Source: Parvicella sp963922585 (GTDB lineage Bacteria > Bacteroidota > Bacteroidia > Flavobacteriales_D > Parvicellaceae). From it: DNA of 12,649 bases. Every line of letters begins with the position of its first letter. The stretch's first letter is position 1. Positions 1 to 7,568 of the stretch are shown here, piece by piece. Below the pieces are notes generated by a model. It did not search any database. It had not been told where the DNA came from and saw only the letters and a program-made list of their open reading frames with translations. The stretch is from the NCBI GenBank assembly GCA_963922585.1, contig CAWUIK010000085.1, forward strand, positions 1-12,649, written 5' to 3'. A program made the translations under genes and the position numbers.

Positions 1-711
1 AGTAATGATATAGGTGGAAGTTATGCTTGGACTACAAGTAACGGCAATATTGTTTCTGGAGATAACACCAACTTGCTTACAGTGGGAGGTGCAGGAGATT
101 ACACTTTAACCATCACCAATAGTAATGGATGTGAAGATAATCAAACTTTTTCTGTGATGTCTGCACCTAATCCAATAGCAGATTTTACACCTTCTACTAC
201 TAATGGACAAGGTCCTTTAACAGTTGATTATACCAACAACTCTTCGGGCAACAACTTGGTTTACGATTGGAATTTTGGTGATGGAAACAATGCTACAGAT
301 TTTGAACCAAGCAATACCTTTGTTGAATTTGAAACTTTTACAACTACACTCATCGTTACAGATGAATTTGGATGTACAGATACTGCAAGTGTTTCAATTG
401 TTGTAAACGGATTATTCCCTATTTCTATTCCAGATGGTTTTTCTCCAAATGGAGACAACACCAACGACAATTTCGTAATTGAAAACATAGACAAATACCC
501 AAATAACTACTTCACGGTATTTAATAGATGGGGAAATATTGTGTATGAACAAGCAGGCTATTTAAATACTTGGAATGGAACGAGTATGGCAAAAGTAAAA
601 GTAGGGGGCGAAGATTTGCCCACTGGAACCTATTTTTATATTCTTGATTTGGGAGAAGATTTTGAGGAAATGGAAAGAATTTACAAAGGATTTATTTATT
701 TGAATAGATAG
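1..711 (+). CDS. Large surface protein, C-terminal part: PKD-like repeats plus T9SS type B sorting domain (5' end outside window)
   Basis: The frame is open from base 1 to the TAG at 709-711, giving 236 visible residues with no start, so this is the C-terminal end of a longer protein. Visible residues 1-75 form an Ig/PKD-like unit ending in GDYTLTITNSNGC. Residues about 80-160 are a PKD domain with the hallmark YDWNFGDG. The last ~100 residues match the gliding motility-associated C-terminal domain (CHU_C, T9SS type B): FSPNGDNTNDNF, then FNRWGNIVYE, then LPTGTYFYIL, ending YKGFIYLNR. Family knowledge: such proteins cross the outer membrane through the type IX system and stay on the surface or are released, and SprB-type adhesins of this class depend on SprF-like partners. 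A SprF-like gene lies at 4616-5626. The ligand or role cannot be told from the visible part; adhesin is the likeliest guess. Confidence 0.93.
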   Translation, partial: SNDIGGSYAWTTSNGNIVSGDNTNLLTVGGAGDYTLTITNSNGCEDNQTFSVMSAPNPIADFTPSTTNGQGPLTVDYTNNSSGNNLVYDWNFGDGNNATDFEPSNTFVEFETFTTTLIVTDEFGCTDTASVSIVVNGLFPISIPDGFSPNGDNTNDNFVIENIDKYPNNYFTVFNRWGNIVYEQAGYLNTWNGTSMAKVKVGGEDLPTGTYFYILDLGEDFEEMERIYKGFIYLNR

Positions 712-725
712 ATTTCATTTTAACA

Positions 726-749
726 AATAAATTTATTCAATTTTTTTTT
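726..749 (+). terminator. Possible weak AT-rich terminator
   Basis: A perfect 12-base palindrome AATAAATTTATT (726-737) is followed after three bases by nine T residues (741-749), 15 bases after the stop of the type B sorting-domain gene. The stem is all A-T with little room for a loop, so stability is poor. It is the only terminator-like arrangement seen in this gap (712-808). Confidence 0.25.
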
Positions 750-791
750 ATTCATATTTTAACATTTAAATGGTTCACAATAAATATTTTG

Positions 792-799
792 TACCTTTA
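792..799 (+). promoter_or_regulatory. Putative -7 promoter box for the TPR/OmpA-like gene
   Basis: TACCTTTA matches seven of the eight positions of the Bacteroidota -7 consensus TAnnTTTG (final G is A) and ends nine bases before the ATG at 809. No convincing -33 TTG was found. Its place supports the start at 809 over an in-frame ATG at 770, because a transcript starting after this box would lack the 770 codon. Confidence 0.4.
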
Positions 800-808
800 T
801 ATTCGAAT

Positions 809-3073
809 ATGAATTTCAAATCAATCATATTATTAGGCTTTATGTTTTTGATTTTTGGCAGTATCCATAGCCAATCGCAAAAGCAACTGATACAATATGC
901 TGACGAAAACTTCGAATTAGGAGATTTCTATGGCGCTAGCATATATTATCAAAAAGCGATGAAAATGGATAGTGCCAACATACATTTATTGTACAAATAC
1001 GCTACATCATTAAGATATTACAACAATTACACAGATGCTGAATATTATTATTCTAAAATTGTAGATAAAGACAATGGTGGAAGAATCTATCAGGATGCTA
1101 TTTTTTGGTTGGCAATGATGCAAAAAAACAATGCAGATTATAAAGAAGCATCAAAATCTTTTAAAAGAGCAAAGTCTCTGTACTCCAAAAATAAAAAAGA
1201 ATACATTTACCTTAAATCTGTAAGAGAAATAGCCAGTTGCAATTGGGCGAACCGCTCTAAAAATGAAATGAATGCAGATTGTTCAGTTACTAATTTAGGA
1301 GATAAAATCAACACAACTCAAGCGGAATTTAGTGCATTTCAACAAGGTGAAAAATTGTATTTTAGTTCTTTAAGAGCTTCAAAAATTAGTGAGTCACTTG
1401 AAATTCTTACTCCACACGATTATAAAACTGCGATATACGAAGCAACATACAACGAAACTTGGGAAACCAAAAACAAAATAGATTCAAATATCAACAGTAT
1501 TTTGAGTCACAACGCCAATGGATGTTTTAATACGAATGGAACCGTTTTTTATTTTACAAGATGTGATAGTTTGAACGCTTGCAAATTGTATGCTTCAAAA
1601 TTTACTAGTGGAAAATGGAGCGCTCCTTCCCTTTTACCTGATAAAATTAACGACCCTTCAGCCACAAAAACAACGCAACCCAATATTGCTAAAATTGGAG
1701 GGAAAGAGTTTCTAATTTTCGTTTCCGACAGAAATGGTGGACAAGGAAATTTGGATATTTGGTTTGCTGAAATTTTAGATGGAGGCACTTTTGGGAAACC
1801 TCAAAATGCTGGTTCAAAAATCAACAGTCCTGATCCTGACATTACCCCTTTCTACCATCAAAAAGAAAATTTATTGTACTTTAGTTCTAGTTGGCACAAT
1901 GGTTTTGGGGGGTTTGATGTTTTTAAATCGAAAGGTCCTTTGGAAAATCTGAGTGAACCCGAAAATTTACTACCTCCTATAAATACCCAGTGGAATGACT
2001 TTTATTTTACCATAGATAGTTCAAGTTCAGAGGGATTTCTTACTTCAAATAGGCTTGGCGTTTTTTACGAAAAAGGGCCCACTTGTTGCAATGATATTTG
2101 GAGTGTAAATATCGCAAAAGAAGAGTTGATTACTTCTGAAACGATAGAAACTTTAGACGACATTAATAAATATCTTCCTGTCACCTTATATTTTCATAAT
2201 GACAGACCAGGACCTAGAAGTCTGGACACGACAGTTAATGATAATTATTTAACAACATACGAAAAGTACAAAGCACTTCAACAGACTTATAGAGATGAGT
2301 ATAGCAAAGGATTGGAAGAAGAACAAAAAGAAGAGGCTATTTATGACATTGATGACTATTTCAAAAATTATGTAGATAAAGGAGTTGATGATTTGGAATT
2401 GTTTGCAAAACTTTTATTGATTGAATTAGAAAAAGGAGAAAAAATTGAAGTTACGATAAAAGGATTCGCTAGTCCTTTGGCCAAATCAGATTACAACGTA
2501 AATCTTACGAAAAGAAGAATTTCCACATTTGTAAATTATTTAAGGGCTTATGGAAATGGAGAATTCAATGATTATATTGACAAAACAGCAAAAAATGGAG
2601 GTTTTCTAACTTTTCTAAAAATTCCATTTGGAGAATATACTGCCAACCCCAATGTGAGTGACGATTATTACGACCAGAAAAACTCTATCTATAATAGAAA
2701 AGCAGCATTAGAAAGAAAGATAGAGATTCAATCGATTACTTATGCCGAAAAAGATGAAAACTATGCAGGTCTTACAGTTTCTGATGGTACTTTTGACTTT
2801 GGTAAAATCAAACAAGGTGAGAAGGTAAAACATACTTTTGTGATTGAAAATACAGGAAATATACCTCTTGAAATAGTAGATGTAGATCGTGGTTGCGAAT
2901 GTAATCAAGTCAATTTCTCAAAAGAACCTATTCCTCCTGGAGAAAAAGGGTTCGTTGAAATCACTTTTGATGCTTCAGGACTTTCAGGAAAACAAGTAAA
3001 ATCCATTACAGTTATTGGAAACTCCTTTCCAAAAACCAAGAGATTGGTAATAACTAGTGAGGTGTTCGATTAG
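809..3073 (+). CDS. Exported TPR / PD40-propeller / divergent OmpA-like / DUF1573 protein
   Basis: This encodes 754 residues. I place the start at ATG 809 because MNFKSIILLGFMFLIFG then begins a normal signal peptide; an in-frame ATG at 770 would add 13 polar residues in front of it. There is no lipobox Cys. Domains: TPR-like helices (~25-130, with GDFYGASIYYQKAMKMD); PD40/WD40-like beta-propeller repeats (~175-435, e.g. LYFSS, FLIFVSDRNGGQGNLDIW, GGFDVF); a divergent OmpA-like peptidoglycan-binding region (~455-640) with VTLYFHND, IKGFASP and YNVNLTKRR; and a DUF1573 domain (~655-754) with FGKIKQGEKVKHTFVIENTG, CEC and PPGEKG. The TPR-PD40-OmpA layout recalls periplasmic proteins such as PorE that link T9SS machinery to the cell wall, but those lack the DUF1573 tail. 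A periplasmic or outer-membrane-associated structural role is an inference. It ends tail to tail with the next gene, stop codons overlapping. Confidence 0.88.
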   Translation: MNFKSIILLGFMFLIFGSIHSQSQKQLIQYADENFELGDFYGASIYYQKAMKMDSANIHLLYKYATSLRYYNNYTDAEYYYSKIVDKDNGGRIYQDAIFWLAMMQKNNADYKEASKSFKRAKSLYSKNKKEYIYLKSVREIASCNWANRSKNEMNADCSVTNLGDKINTTQAEFSAFQQGEKLYFSSLRASKISESLEILTPHDYKTAIYEATYNETWETKNKIDSNINSILSHNANGCFNTNGTVFYFTRCDSLNACKLYASKFTSGKWSAPSLLPDKINDPSATKTTQPNIAKIGGKEFLIFVSDRNGGQGNLDIWFAEILDGGTFGKPQNAGSKINSPDPDITPFYHQKENLLYFSSSWHNGFGGFDVFKSKGPLENLSEPENLLPPINTQWNDFYFTIDSSSSEGFLTSNRLGVFYEKGPTCCNDIWSVNIAKEELITSETIETLDDINKYLPVTLYFHNDRPGPRSLDTTVNDNYLTTYEKYKALQQTYRDEYSKGLEEEQKEEAIYDIDDYFKNYVDKGVDDLELFAKLLLIELEKGEKIEVTIKGFASPLAKSDYNVNLTKRRISTFVNYLRAYGNGEFNDYIDKTAKNGGFLTFLKIPFGEYTANPNVSDDYYDQKNSIYNRKAALERKIEIQSITYAEKDENYAGLTVSDGTFDFGKIKQGEKVKHTFVIENTGNIPLEIVDVDRGCECNQVNFSKEPIPPGEKGFVEITFDASGLSGKQVKSITVIGNSFPKTKRLVITSEVFD

Positions 3074-4560
3074 AATCTAAATCTCAAGAATCCTGTACTG
3101 AAAGAAAGAGTAGGTCCATTTTGAGTGAAGAATGTCACAGCATCTCTAGATGCAATTCCACCTTCCCAAGAACCATTTCCAGCAATGAAAGTTACTCCCA
3201 AAGGAATCGAGAAATCATAGTTTCCACCTGTTACAAAACCTGCTGAAAACCTAATCCAAGGAATAGGTCTTATATCTCCCCCAAAACCGATGATTGCACC
3301 TTCTAAAATTGTAGGAGCTTCTTTTTCTACTGGCAATAACACATCTACACCTAATTGAGCAATTTTACCTATGGCAATGCTAGAACCCATTCTAAAAAGT
3401 GTTGGCAACTGCGTTTTAATTTCTTTTTTTCCATCCCATACAAAAAGCCCTTCATCTCCAGATAAATCTGTAAGTGTTTGTAAAACGTTATAATTATTTA
3501 AACCTTCTGATTCAGTATCAAATACCAAAGTATCTCTCATAGTGTAAACGTTTCCTGTCCACGTCATAGACCCAACATTTGTTAATGCAAATCCCACTTT
3601 TAATTTACTTTTGATTAAAAAATTTAATCCAAAATCAGCACCAAAACCTCTACCAACTGAGTTGGGTAAAGTTCCTGATTGAGAAGTTGAACTTGGATTG
3701 ATTGCAGTTGCAGAACCATAATCAATATCAAAAAATGGAGTAATAGCAGAAAATGCTGAAAGCGTATTATTTTCACTTCTTACATCCACCATTGCAAAAC
3801 CTTGAATGTATTTAACTCCAGCACCAGCATAAATTTCGATTACATCATCTTTTCCGAAAACTTTTCTTCCATAAGATAAATTATATTCTCTTGTCCAAGA
3901 TGCAGAAATTCTACTTCCATTGATCAATTCTCCAATCATTTTAGGAACATTTGCAAAACCTCTTAGTACATTTTGAAGAGAATCTGCATCTTCCATGTCA
4001 TAGTTGGCAATAACAGTTGTATCAAAAGTATCTGGATTTACATAAACTAAACTATCAAAATAATTGGATTGTCTTCCCATAAAAACTAATTCTGAAGCAT
4101 TGTCCCCTAATCTTGAATACAAATTCATATTGTCATTCATTCTAAAGGCTATACCTCCAAATTTTTCTGAAGCAAAAGAAAAACCAAATGCTCCCATGTC
4201 AAAATTCAAAGCCAAACCAGAGTTTGCAAAATCCCTTCCTGCTTCTCTTTTTTGTTGTTGCGTCCAATTGGTAACTGTTTTTCCTTGAATTGAATTTTTA
4301 ATTTCTTGCCTTAACTCTTCTTTAGAAAGTGCTTCGGAATGAAATGAAAAAGACATTTCTGAAAATCCCATTGTGATTTTCTTGTCTTCAAATTCCGATT
4401 CCCAACCTAAGTTGGCAGGATTAATTCCTACTGCTTGATAATCGGTAACAAAAGAAGTTGCACCACCTCTACCAGTAGAAGTAAATGAACTGATTTCATA
4501 TTGCGCAAAAGCCATTGAACTTATTGAAAAAATGGCACAAAGAGTAAAAATTCTTTTCAT
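3070..4560 (-). CDS. Outer-membrane beta-barrel protein, DUF5723-like
   Basis: This encodes 496 residues with ATG at 4560. The signal peptide MKRIFTLCAIFSISSMAFA is followed by Gln20, a typical Bacteroidota cleavage site. The mature N-terminus has the pattern GRGGATSF...AVGINPANLGW, resembling the 'NPA' start of PorP/PorV/FadL-like barrels. The body alternates hydrophobic and polar residues in many beta strands with frequent Gly turns, and the chain ends FSTGFLRFRF, an aromatic C-terminal beta signal. I assign it to the DUF5723-type barrels of Bacteroidota from overall pattern; no ligand or substrate can be inferred. It lies 55 bases downstream of the SprF-like gene on the same strand but has its own -7 box at 4580-4587. 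Its last codons overlap the end of the convergent OmpA-like gene by four bases. Confidence 0.8.
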   Translation of the reverse strand: MKRIFTLCAIFSISSMAFAQYEISSFTSTGRGGATSFVTDYQAVGINPANLGWESEFEDKKITMGFSEMSFSFHSEALSKEELRQEIKNSIQGKTVTNWTQQQKREAGRDFANSGLALNFDMGAFGFSFASEKFGGIAFRMNDNMNLYSRLGDNASELVFMGRQSNYFDSLVYVNPDTFDTTVIANYDMEDADSLQNVLRGFANVPKMIGELINGSRISASWTREYNLSYGRKVFGKDDVIEIYAGAGVKYIQGFAMVDVRSENNTLSAFSAITPFFDIDYGSATAINPSSTSQSGTLPNSVGRGFGADFGLNFLIKSKLKVGFALTNVGSMTWTGNVYTMRDTLVFDTESEGLNNYNVLQTLTDLSGDEGLFVWDGKKEIKTQLPTLFRMGSSIAIGKIAQLGVDVLLPVEKEAPTILEGAIIGFGGDIRPIPWIRFSAGFVTGGNYDFSIPLGVTFIAGNGSWEGGIASRDAVTFFTQNGPTLSFSTGFLRFRF

Positions 4561-4579
4561 AATGATTTTAATTAATATT

Positions 4580-4587
4580 CAAAAGTA
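4580..4587 (-). promoter_or_regulatory. Putative -7 promoter box for the DUF5723-like gene
   Basis: Read on the minus strand the sequence is TACTTTTG, a full match to TAnnTTTG, 19 bases before the ATG at 4560. The expected -33 TTG is not clear at the usual spacing. It suggests this gene can be transcribed separately from the SprF-like gene upstream. Confidence 0.45.
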
Positions 4588-4615
4588 AACTTTTTATTCA
4601 AAGATTAACATCTTT

Positions 4616-5626
4616 TCACAAATAATCTGGACAAATTCTATGCATCACTCTTGAAGGCCTACTGAGTTTGATGATATACTGAACAGCCAATTCAAACCCT
4701 CCTCTTCCTAGAGAAGCGGGTCTTAATGTAGATACATTAAAATCGTAATTCAACCCTACTTTCCATGAATCATAGTTGATTCCTAAAGTTACAAAAGTGG
4801 CGTCTTTATTTCTGTAAAATACTCCCAACCAAGCGGCTCTGTACATTCCCATAAAATCTGTAATCACATATCTTGCATTTGCTCCGATATTGAATTCTTT
4901 GTACTTCCCTTGGGTCATAAAAATCAAAGAAGGCAATACATCCCATTTCTCTGCAACTTCCCATTCAGCATTGGCGTGCACTACAAATCTCACATCTTGT
5001 TTGATAACATCATCATTGAAAAAACTTTGTTTGGGTTTTAAAATATTAAAAACACCAATCCCTCCTGATATGATTTTTCTCCTTTCTAAAACTTTAAAAT
5101 AACCAACACCTATATTAGAATTCAAATACAAACGACTCGCTCTTGCAAAATTCTCATTATTACTCAAGGAAGCATCATATTGAAACCCATTGTATTGCAC
5201 ATCAAACTGAAGCGGATCATAAGTTAAAGACCTATTGGTCAATCCCAATTGAATTCCAAAAGAAAGATTTGAAAGGCTATCTTCACCCAAATGCAACATA
5301 TACGCTCCAGAGGTATTTACTTGAAAAGTGTTGAACTGGCTATCCCCTGCTCTATCTTGATTGATTTGAAGTCCTCCTGAAAAGTTTTTTTGATTGAAAA
5401 TATTTCTTGTATCTGCACTTAGTGCATAGGTTGTAAACGGAACTGTGACAGAAGCCCATTGATTTCTATGATTTCCATTAAATCTATAATCTCCATCAAA
5501 TTGTCCTGTCATTGCAGGATTGAGATTGAGTGGCGACATATCCCAAAGCGAAAAATGAATATCCTGAGCATTCATTTTGAGAATACCCAAAGAAAAAAAT
5601 ACTATGAAATAAAATATTCTTACCAC
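4616..5626 (-). CDS. PorP/SprF-family outer-membrane protein (type IX secretion partner)
   Basis: This encodes 336 residues. The signal peptide MVRIFYFIVFFSLGILKMNA is followed by Gln21. Family marks are the N-terminal NLNPAMTG motif (~34-41) followed by RNQW, repeated amphipathic beta strands, and a C-terminal RICPDYL of the type that ends PorP/SprF proteins. Family knowledge: PorP is a core T9SS-associated outer-membrane protein, and SprF-like paralogues help export or anchor type B-CTD adhesins such as SprB. With a type B protein at the left edge of the window, a paralogue serving that adhesin is plausible, though the two genes are ~4 kb apart on opposite strands. The start is GTG at 5624-5626: an in-frame TGA lies two codons upstream, and the only alternative Met (residue 18) would destroy the signal peptide. 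A -7 box ends four bases before the GTG. Confidence 0.92.
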   Translation of the reverse strand: MVRIFYFIVFFSLGILKMNAQDIHFSLWDMSPLNLNPAMTGQFDGDYRFNGNHRNQWASVTVPFTTYALSADTRNIFNQKNFSGGLQINQDRAGDSQFNTFQVNTSGAYMLHLGEDSLSNLSFGIQLGLTNRSLTYDPLQFDVQYNGFQYDASLSNNENFARASRLYLNSNIGVGYFKVLERRKIISGGIGVFNILKPKQSFFNDDVIKQDVRFVVHANAEWEVAEKWDVLPSLIFMTQGKYKEFNIGANARYVITDFMGMYRAAWLGVFYRNKDATFVTLGINYDSWKVGLNYDFNVSTLRPASLGRGGFELAVQYIIKLSRPSRVMHRICPDYL

Positions 5627-5630
5627 ATAT

Positions 5631-5638
5631 CAAATGTA
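5631..5638 (-). promoter_or_regulatory. Putative -7 promoter box abutting the GTG start of the SprF-like gene
   Basis: On the minus strand TACATTTG is a full match to TAnnTTTG and is separated from the GTG start by only ATAT. The transcript would begin at or very near the start codon. A good -33 TTG was not found at about 19 bases upstream. Confidence 0.45.
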
Positions 5639-5677
5639 GTAAAAGAAAATTAAAAAATCTTTGCTCAAATAGAAAAA

Positions 5678-6943
5678 CTAAGAAATATAGGCTTCAATAG
5701 CATCAAAAATAAAATCCAAATCTTCATCACTAATGCAAAAAGGAGGAATCAAAACCAATACATTTCCTAACGGACGTAAAATAATTCCTTTTTCTAAAAA
5801 ATAGGCATAAGCATCTTTACCTTTAGTGTTAAAATAAGATGTAGCTTCTTGAGTAGCAAGTTCTATGGCAAGAATAGCACCGATATGTCTTACAGCTCTG
5901 ATGGAATGATTATTTTCTATTTTTAATTTGAATTTCAACAATTTCTTTTCGATTCGCTGTACTTCGTTGAGTGTATTTTCTTTTTCGAATAATTCTAAAT
6001 TGGCAACTGCCAAAGCACAAGCCAAAGCATTTCCTGTATATGAATGTCCGTGTAAAAAAGTATGTTTGGGTTGGTCGCTATAAAATGCTTGATAAATTTT
6101 GTTTGTAACCACCGTTGCCCCCATAGCCATAAATCCTCCTGTGATTCCTTTGGACAAACAAATAATTTCTGGTTGTTCCGTCAAAAATTCACACGCAAAC
6201 ATTTTCCCTGTTCTTCCAAAACCTGTCATTACTTCATCTGCTATGGTAACCACATCATTTTGTTTGCATAATTTGATGATTTCTGAAAGCGCATTTGCAT
6301 CGTGAGTAAGCATTCCTCCTGCACCTTGAATTAGAGGTTCAAAAATAAATCCTGCCACTTTTCTAGATTGGATAATCTTGGCAACTTTCTCCAAAACAAA
6401 TTGAATATTTTCTTGAGTAGGCGCAGGAATGTATACTACATCAAAAAGTAGTTTCTCGAAAGGTTCATTAAAACCTCCCCTAGCAGTAACGCTCATACTA
6501 CCAAATGTATCGCCATGATATCCATTTTCTAGCGCTATAAAAGTAGTTCTCTCTTTACCTAAATTGTGGTGAAACTGCAATGCCATTTTTAGCCCAACTT
6601 CTGTGGCAGTACTTCCATTGTCTGAGAAAAATACTTTAGAAAATTCAGCAGGTAATAATTTTAGTAATTTCTCTGAAAAAGTCACCGCTTTTTCATGGGT
6701 AAACCCACCAAAGGCAACATGCTCTAATTGTTGTGCCTGTTCATAAAGTGCATTTACAAGATAAGGATGTGAATGACCATGAATATTGACCCACCAACTC
6801 GAAAAAGCATCGATATATCGCTTTCCATTTTCATCAAAAACATAAGCTCCTTTTCCTTTTACTATAGGTACCACATTTGCGCCTTTCATTTGATCGAAAG
6901 GATGCCAAATATATTGTTGATCTTTCTTTTTCAAATTACTCAT
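5678..6943 (-). CDS. bioA: Adenosylmethionine-8-amino-7-oxononanoate aminotransferase
   Basis: This 421-residue protein (E. coli BioA has 429) is a PLP-dependent class III aminotransferase that converts KAPA (8-amino-7-oxononanoate) to DAPA (7,8-diaminononanoate), usually with S-adenosylmethionine as amino donor. Visible landmarks: WHPF near the N-terminus, SSWWVNIHGH (48-57), GYHGDT (141-146), the cofactor-binding Asp236 in IADEVMTGFGRTG, the Schiff-base Lys265 in LSKGITGG, HGHSYTGN (298-305), and Arg390 in LRPLGN, the likely carboxylate anchor. Position 16 is Phe where E. coli has Tyr17, so the amino donor is not certain. The gene is last in the bioF-bioD-bioA run. Its ATG overlaps the bioD stop codon in an ATGA junction, implying translational coupling. 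No separate promoter is apparent. Confidence 0.97.
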   Translation of the reverse strand: MSNLKKKDQQYIWHPFDQMKGANVVPIVKGKGAYVFDENGKRYIDAFSSWWVNIHGHSHPYLVNALYEQAQQLEHVAFGGFTHEKAVTFSEKLLKLLPAEFSKVFFSDNGSTATEVGLKMALQFHHNLGKERTTFIALENGYHGDTFGSMSVTARGGFNEPFEKLLFDVVYIPAPTQENIQFVLEKVAKIIQSRKVAGFIFEPLIQGAGGMLTHDANALSEIIKLCKQNDVVTIADEVMTGFGRTGKMFACEFLTEQPEIICLSKGITGGFMAMGATVVTNKIYQAFYSDQPKHTFLHGHSYTGNALACALAVANLELFEKENTLNEVQRIEKKLLKFKLKIENNHSIRAVRHIGAILAIELATQEATSYFNTKGKDAYAYFLEKGIILRPLGNVLVLIPPFCISDEDLDFIFDAIEAYIS

Positions 6944-7551
6944 TTCAAAATACCTTTGAATTTTTGCGCTTGCTGATTCATAAATTTTTGGGTAATTCTA
7001 TTAGTCCAATCTACATGACCTAAAATATTCACTCCCGAAATTTTAGTGATGATTTCTTCAGAAGCTTGATTTCTTTCTCCATTAATGATGATTCCCAAAA
7101 TTTGAATTCCATTGGCATGAAGAATTTGGCAACTCATTAATGTATGATTGATACTTCCTAAATAATTCTTACTGACCAAAATTACTTTTGCTTCCAAATT
7201 TTTGATTAAGTCTATGATGCAATCTCCCTCGTCATTCAAAGGTACCATAACACCCCCTGCACCTTCGATAATGATTCTATTGGGTTTTGGACAAACAAAA
7301 CTATCTAAAGAAATTTCAACATTATCAATTTTTGAACTTTCATGAGGTGACAAAGGTGATTTCAATTGATATTGCTCTTTATGACAAGTAATTTTATTTT
7401 GAGTATATGTTTTCACCTTTTTAGTATCAGAATCTTTCAAATCACCACTTTGGATGGGTTTCCAATAATCATACTGTAACGCTTTCACTAAAATTGCCGA
7501 AACAACTGTTTTCCCTATGTTTGTATCTACACCTGTTACAAATATTTTCAT
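6940..7551 (-). CDS. bioD: Dethiobiotin synthetase
   Basis: This encodes 203 residues, slightly shorter than E. coli BioD. It carries out ATP- and CO2-dependent closure of DAPA to dethiobiotin in the cytoplasm. Visible motifs: P-loop GVDTNIGKT (7-15), substrate-binding KPIQSG (31-36), Asp42 in SDT, the SPH motif (~68-70) and the EGAGG loop (96-100) followed by VMVPL. All expected catalytic landmarks are present. It starts at ATG 7549-7551, 17 bases after the bioF stop with an A/T-only-rich spacer and no Shine-Dalgarno. Its TGA overlaps the bioA ATG by four bases (ATGA). The position between bioF and bioA supports one operon. Confidence 0.97.
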   Translation of the reverse strand: MKIFVTGVDTNIGKTVVSAILVKALQYDYWKPIQSGDLKDSDTKKVKTYTQNKITCHKEQYQLKSPLSPHESSKIDNVEISLDSFVCPKPNRIIIEGAGGVMVPLNDEGDCIIDLIKNLEAKVILVSKNYLGSINHTLMSCQILHANGIQILGIIINGERNQASEEIITKISGVNILGHVDWTNRITQKFMNQQAQKFKGILK

Positions 7552-7568
7552 ATATAAATTGTTATATT

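Noticed and set aside
770..808. Upstream in-frame ATG for the TPR/OmpA-like gene
   Set aside because: It would put 13 polar residues before the signal peptide, and the putative -7 box at 792-799 would lie inside the coding region.
4064..4288. Open frames opposite the DUF5723-like, SprF-like and bio genes
   Set aside because: They are shadows of strongly supported genes, lacking signal peptides, domains or promoters of their own.
5627..5677. Rho-independent terminator after bioA
   Set aside because: The 51-bp gap contains T runs but no convincing GC-bearing stem, so transcription may continue into the SprF-like gene.
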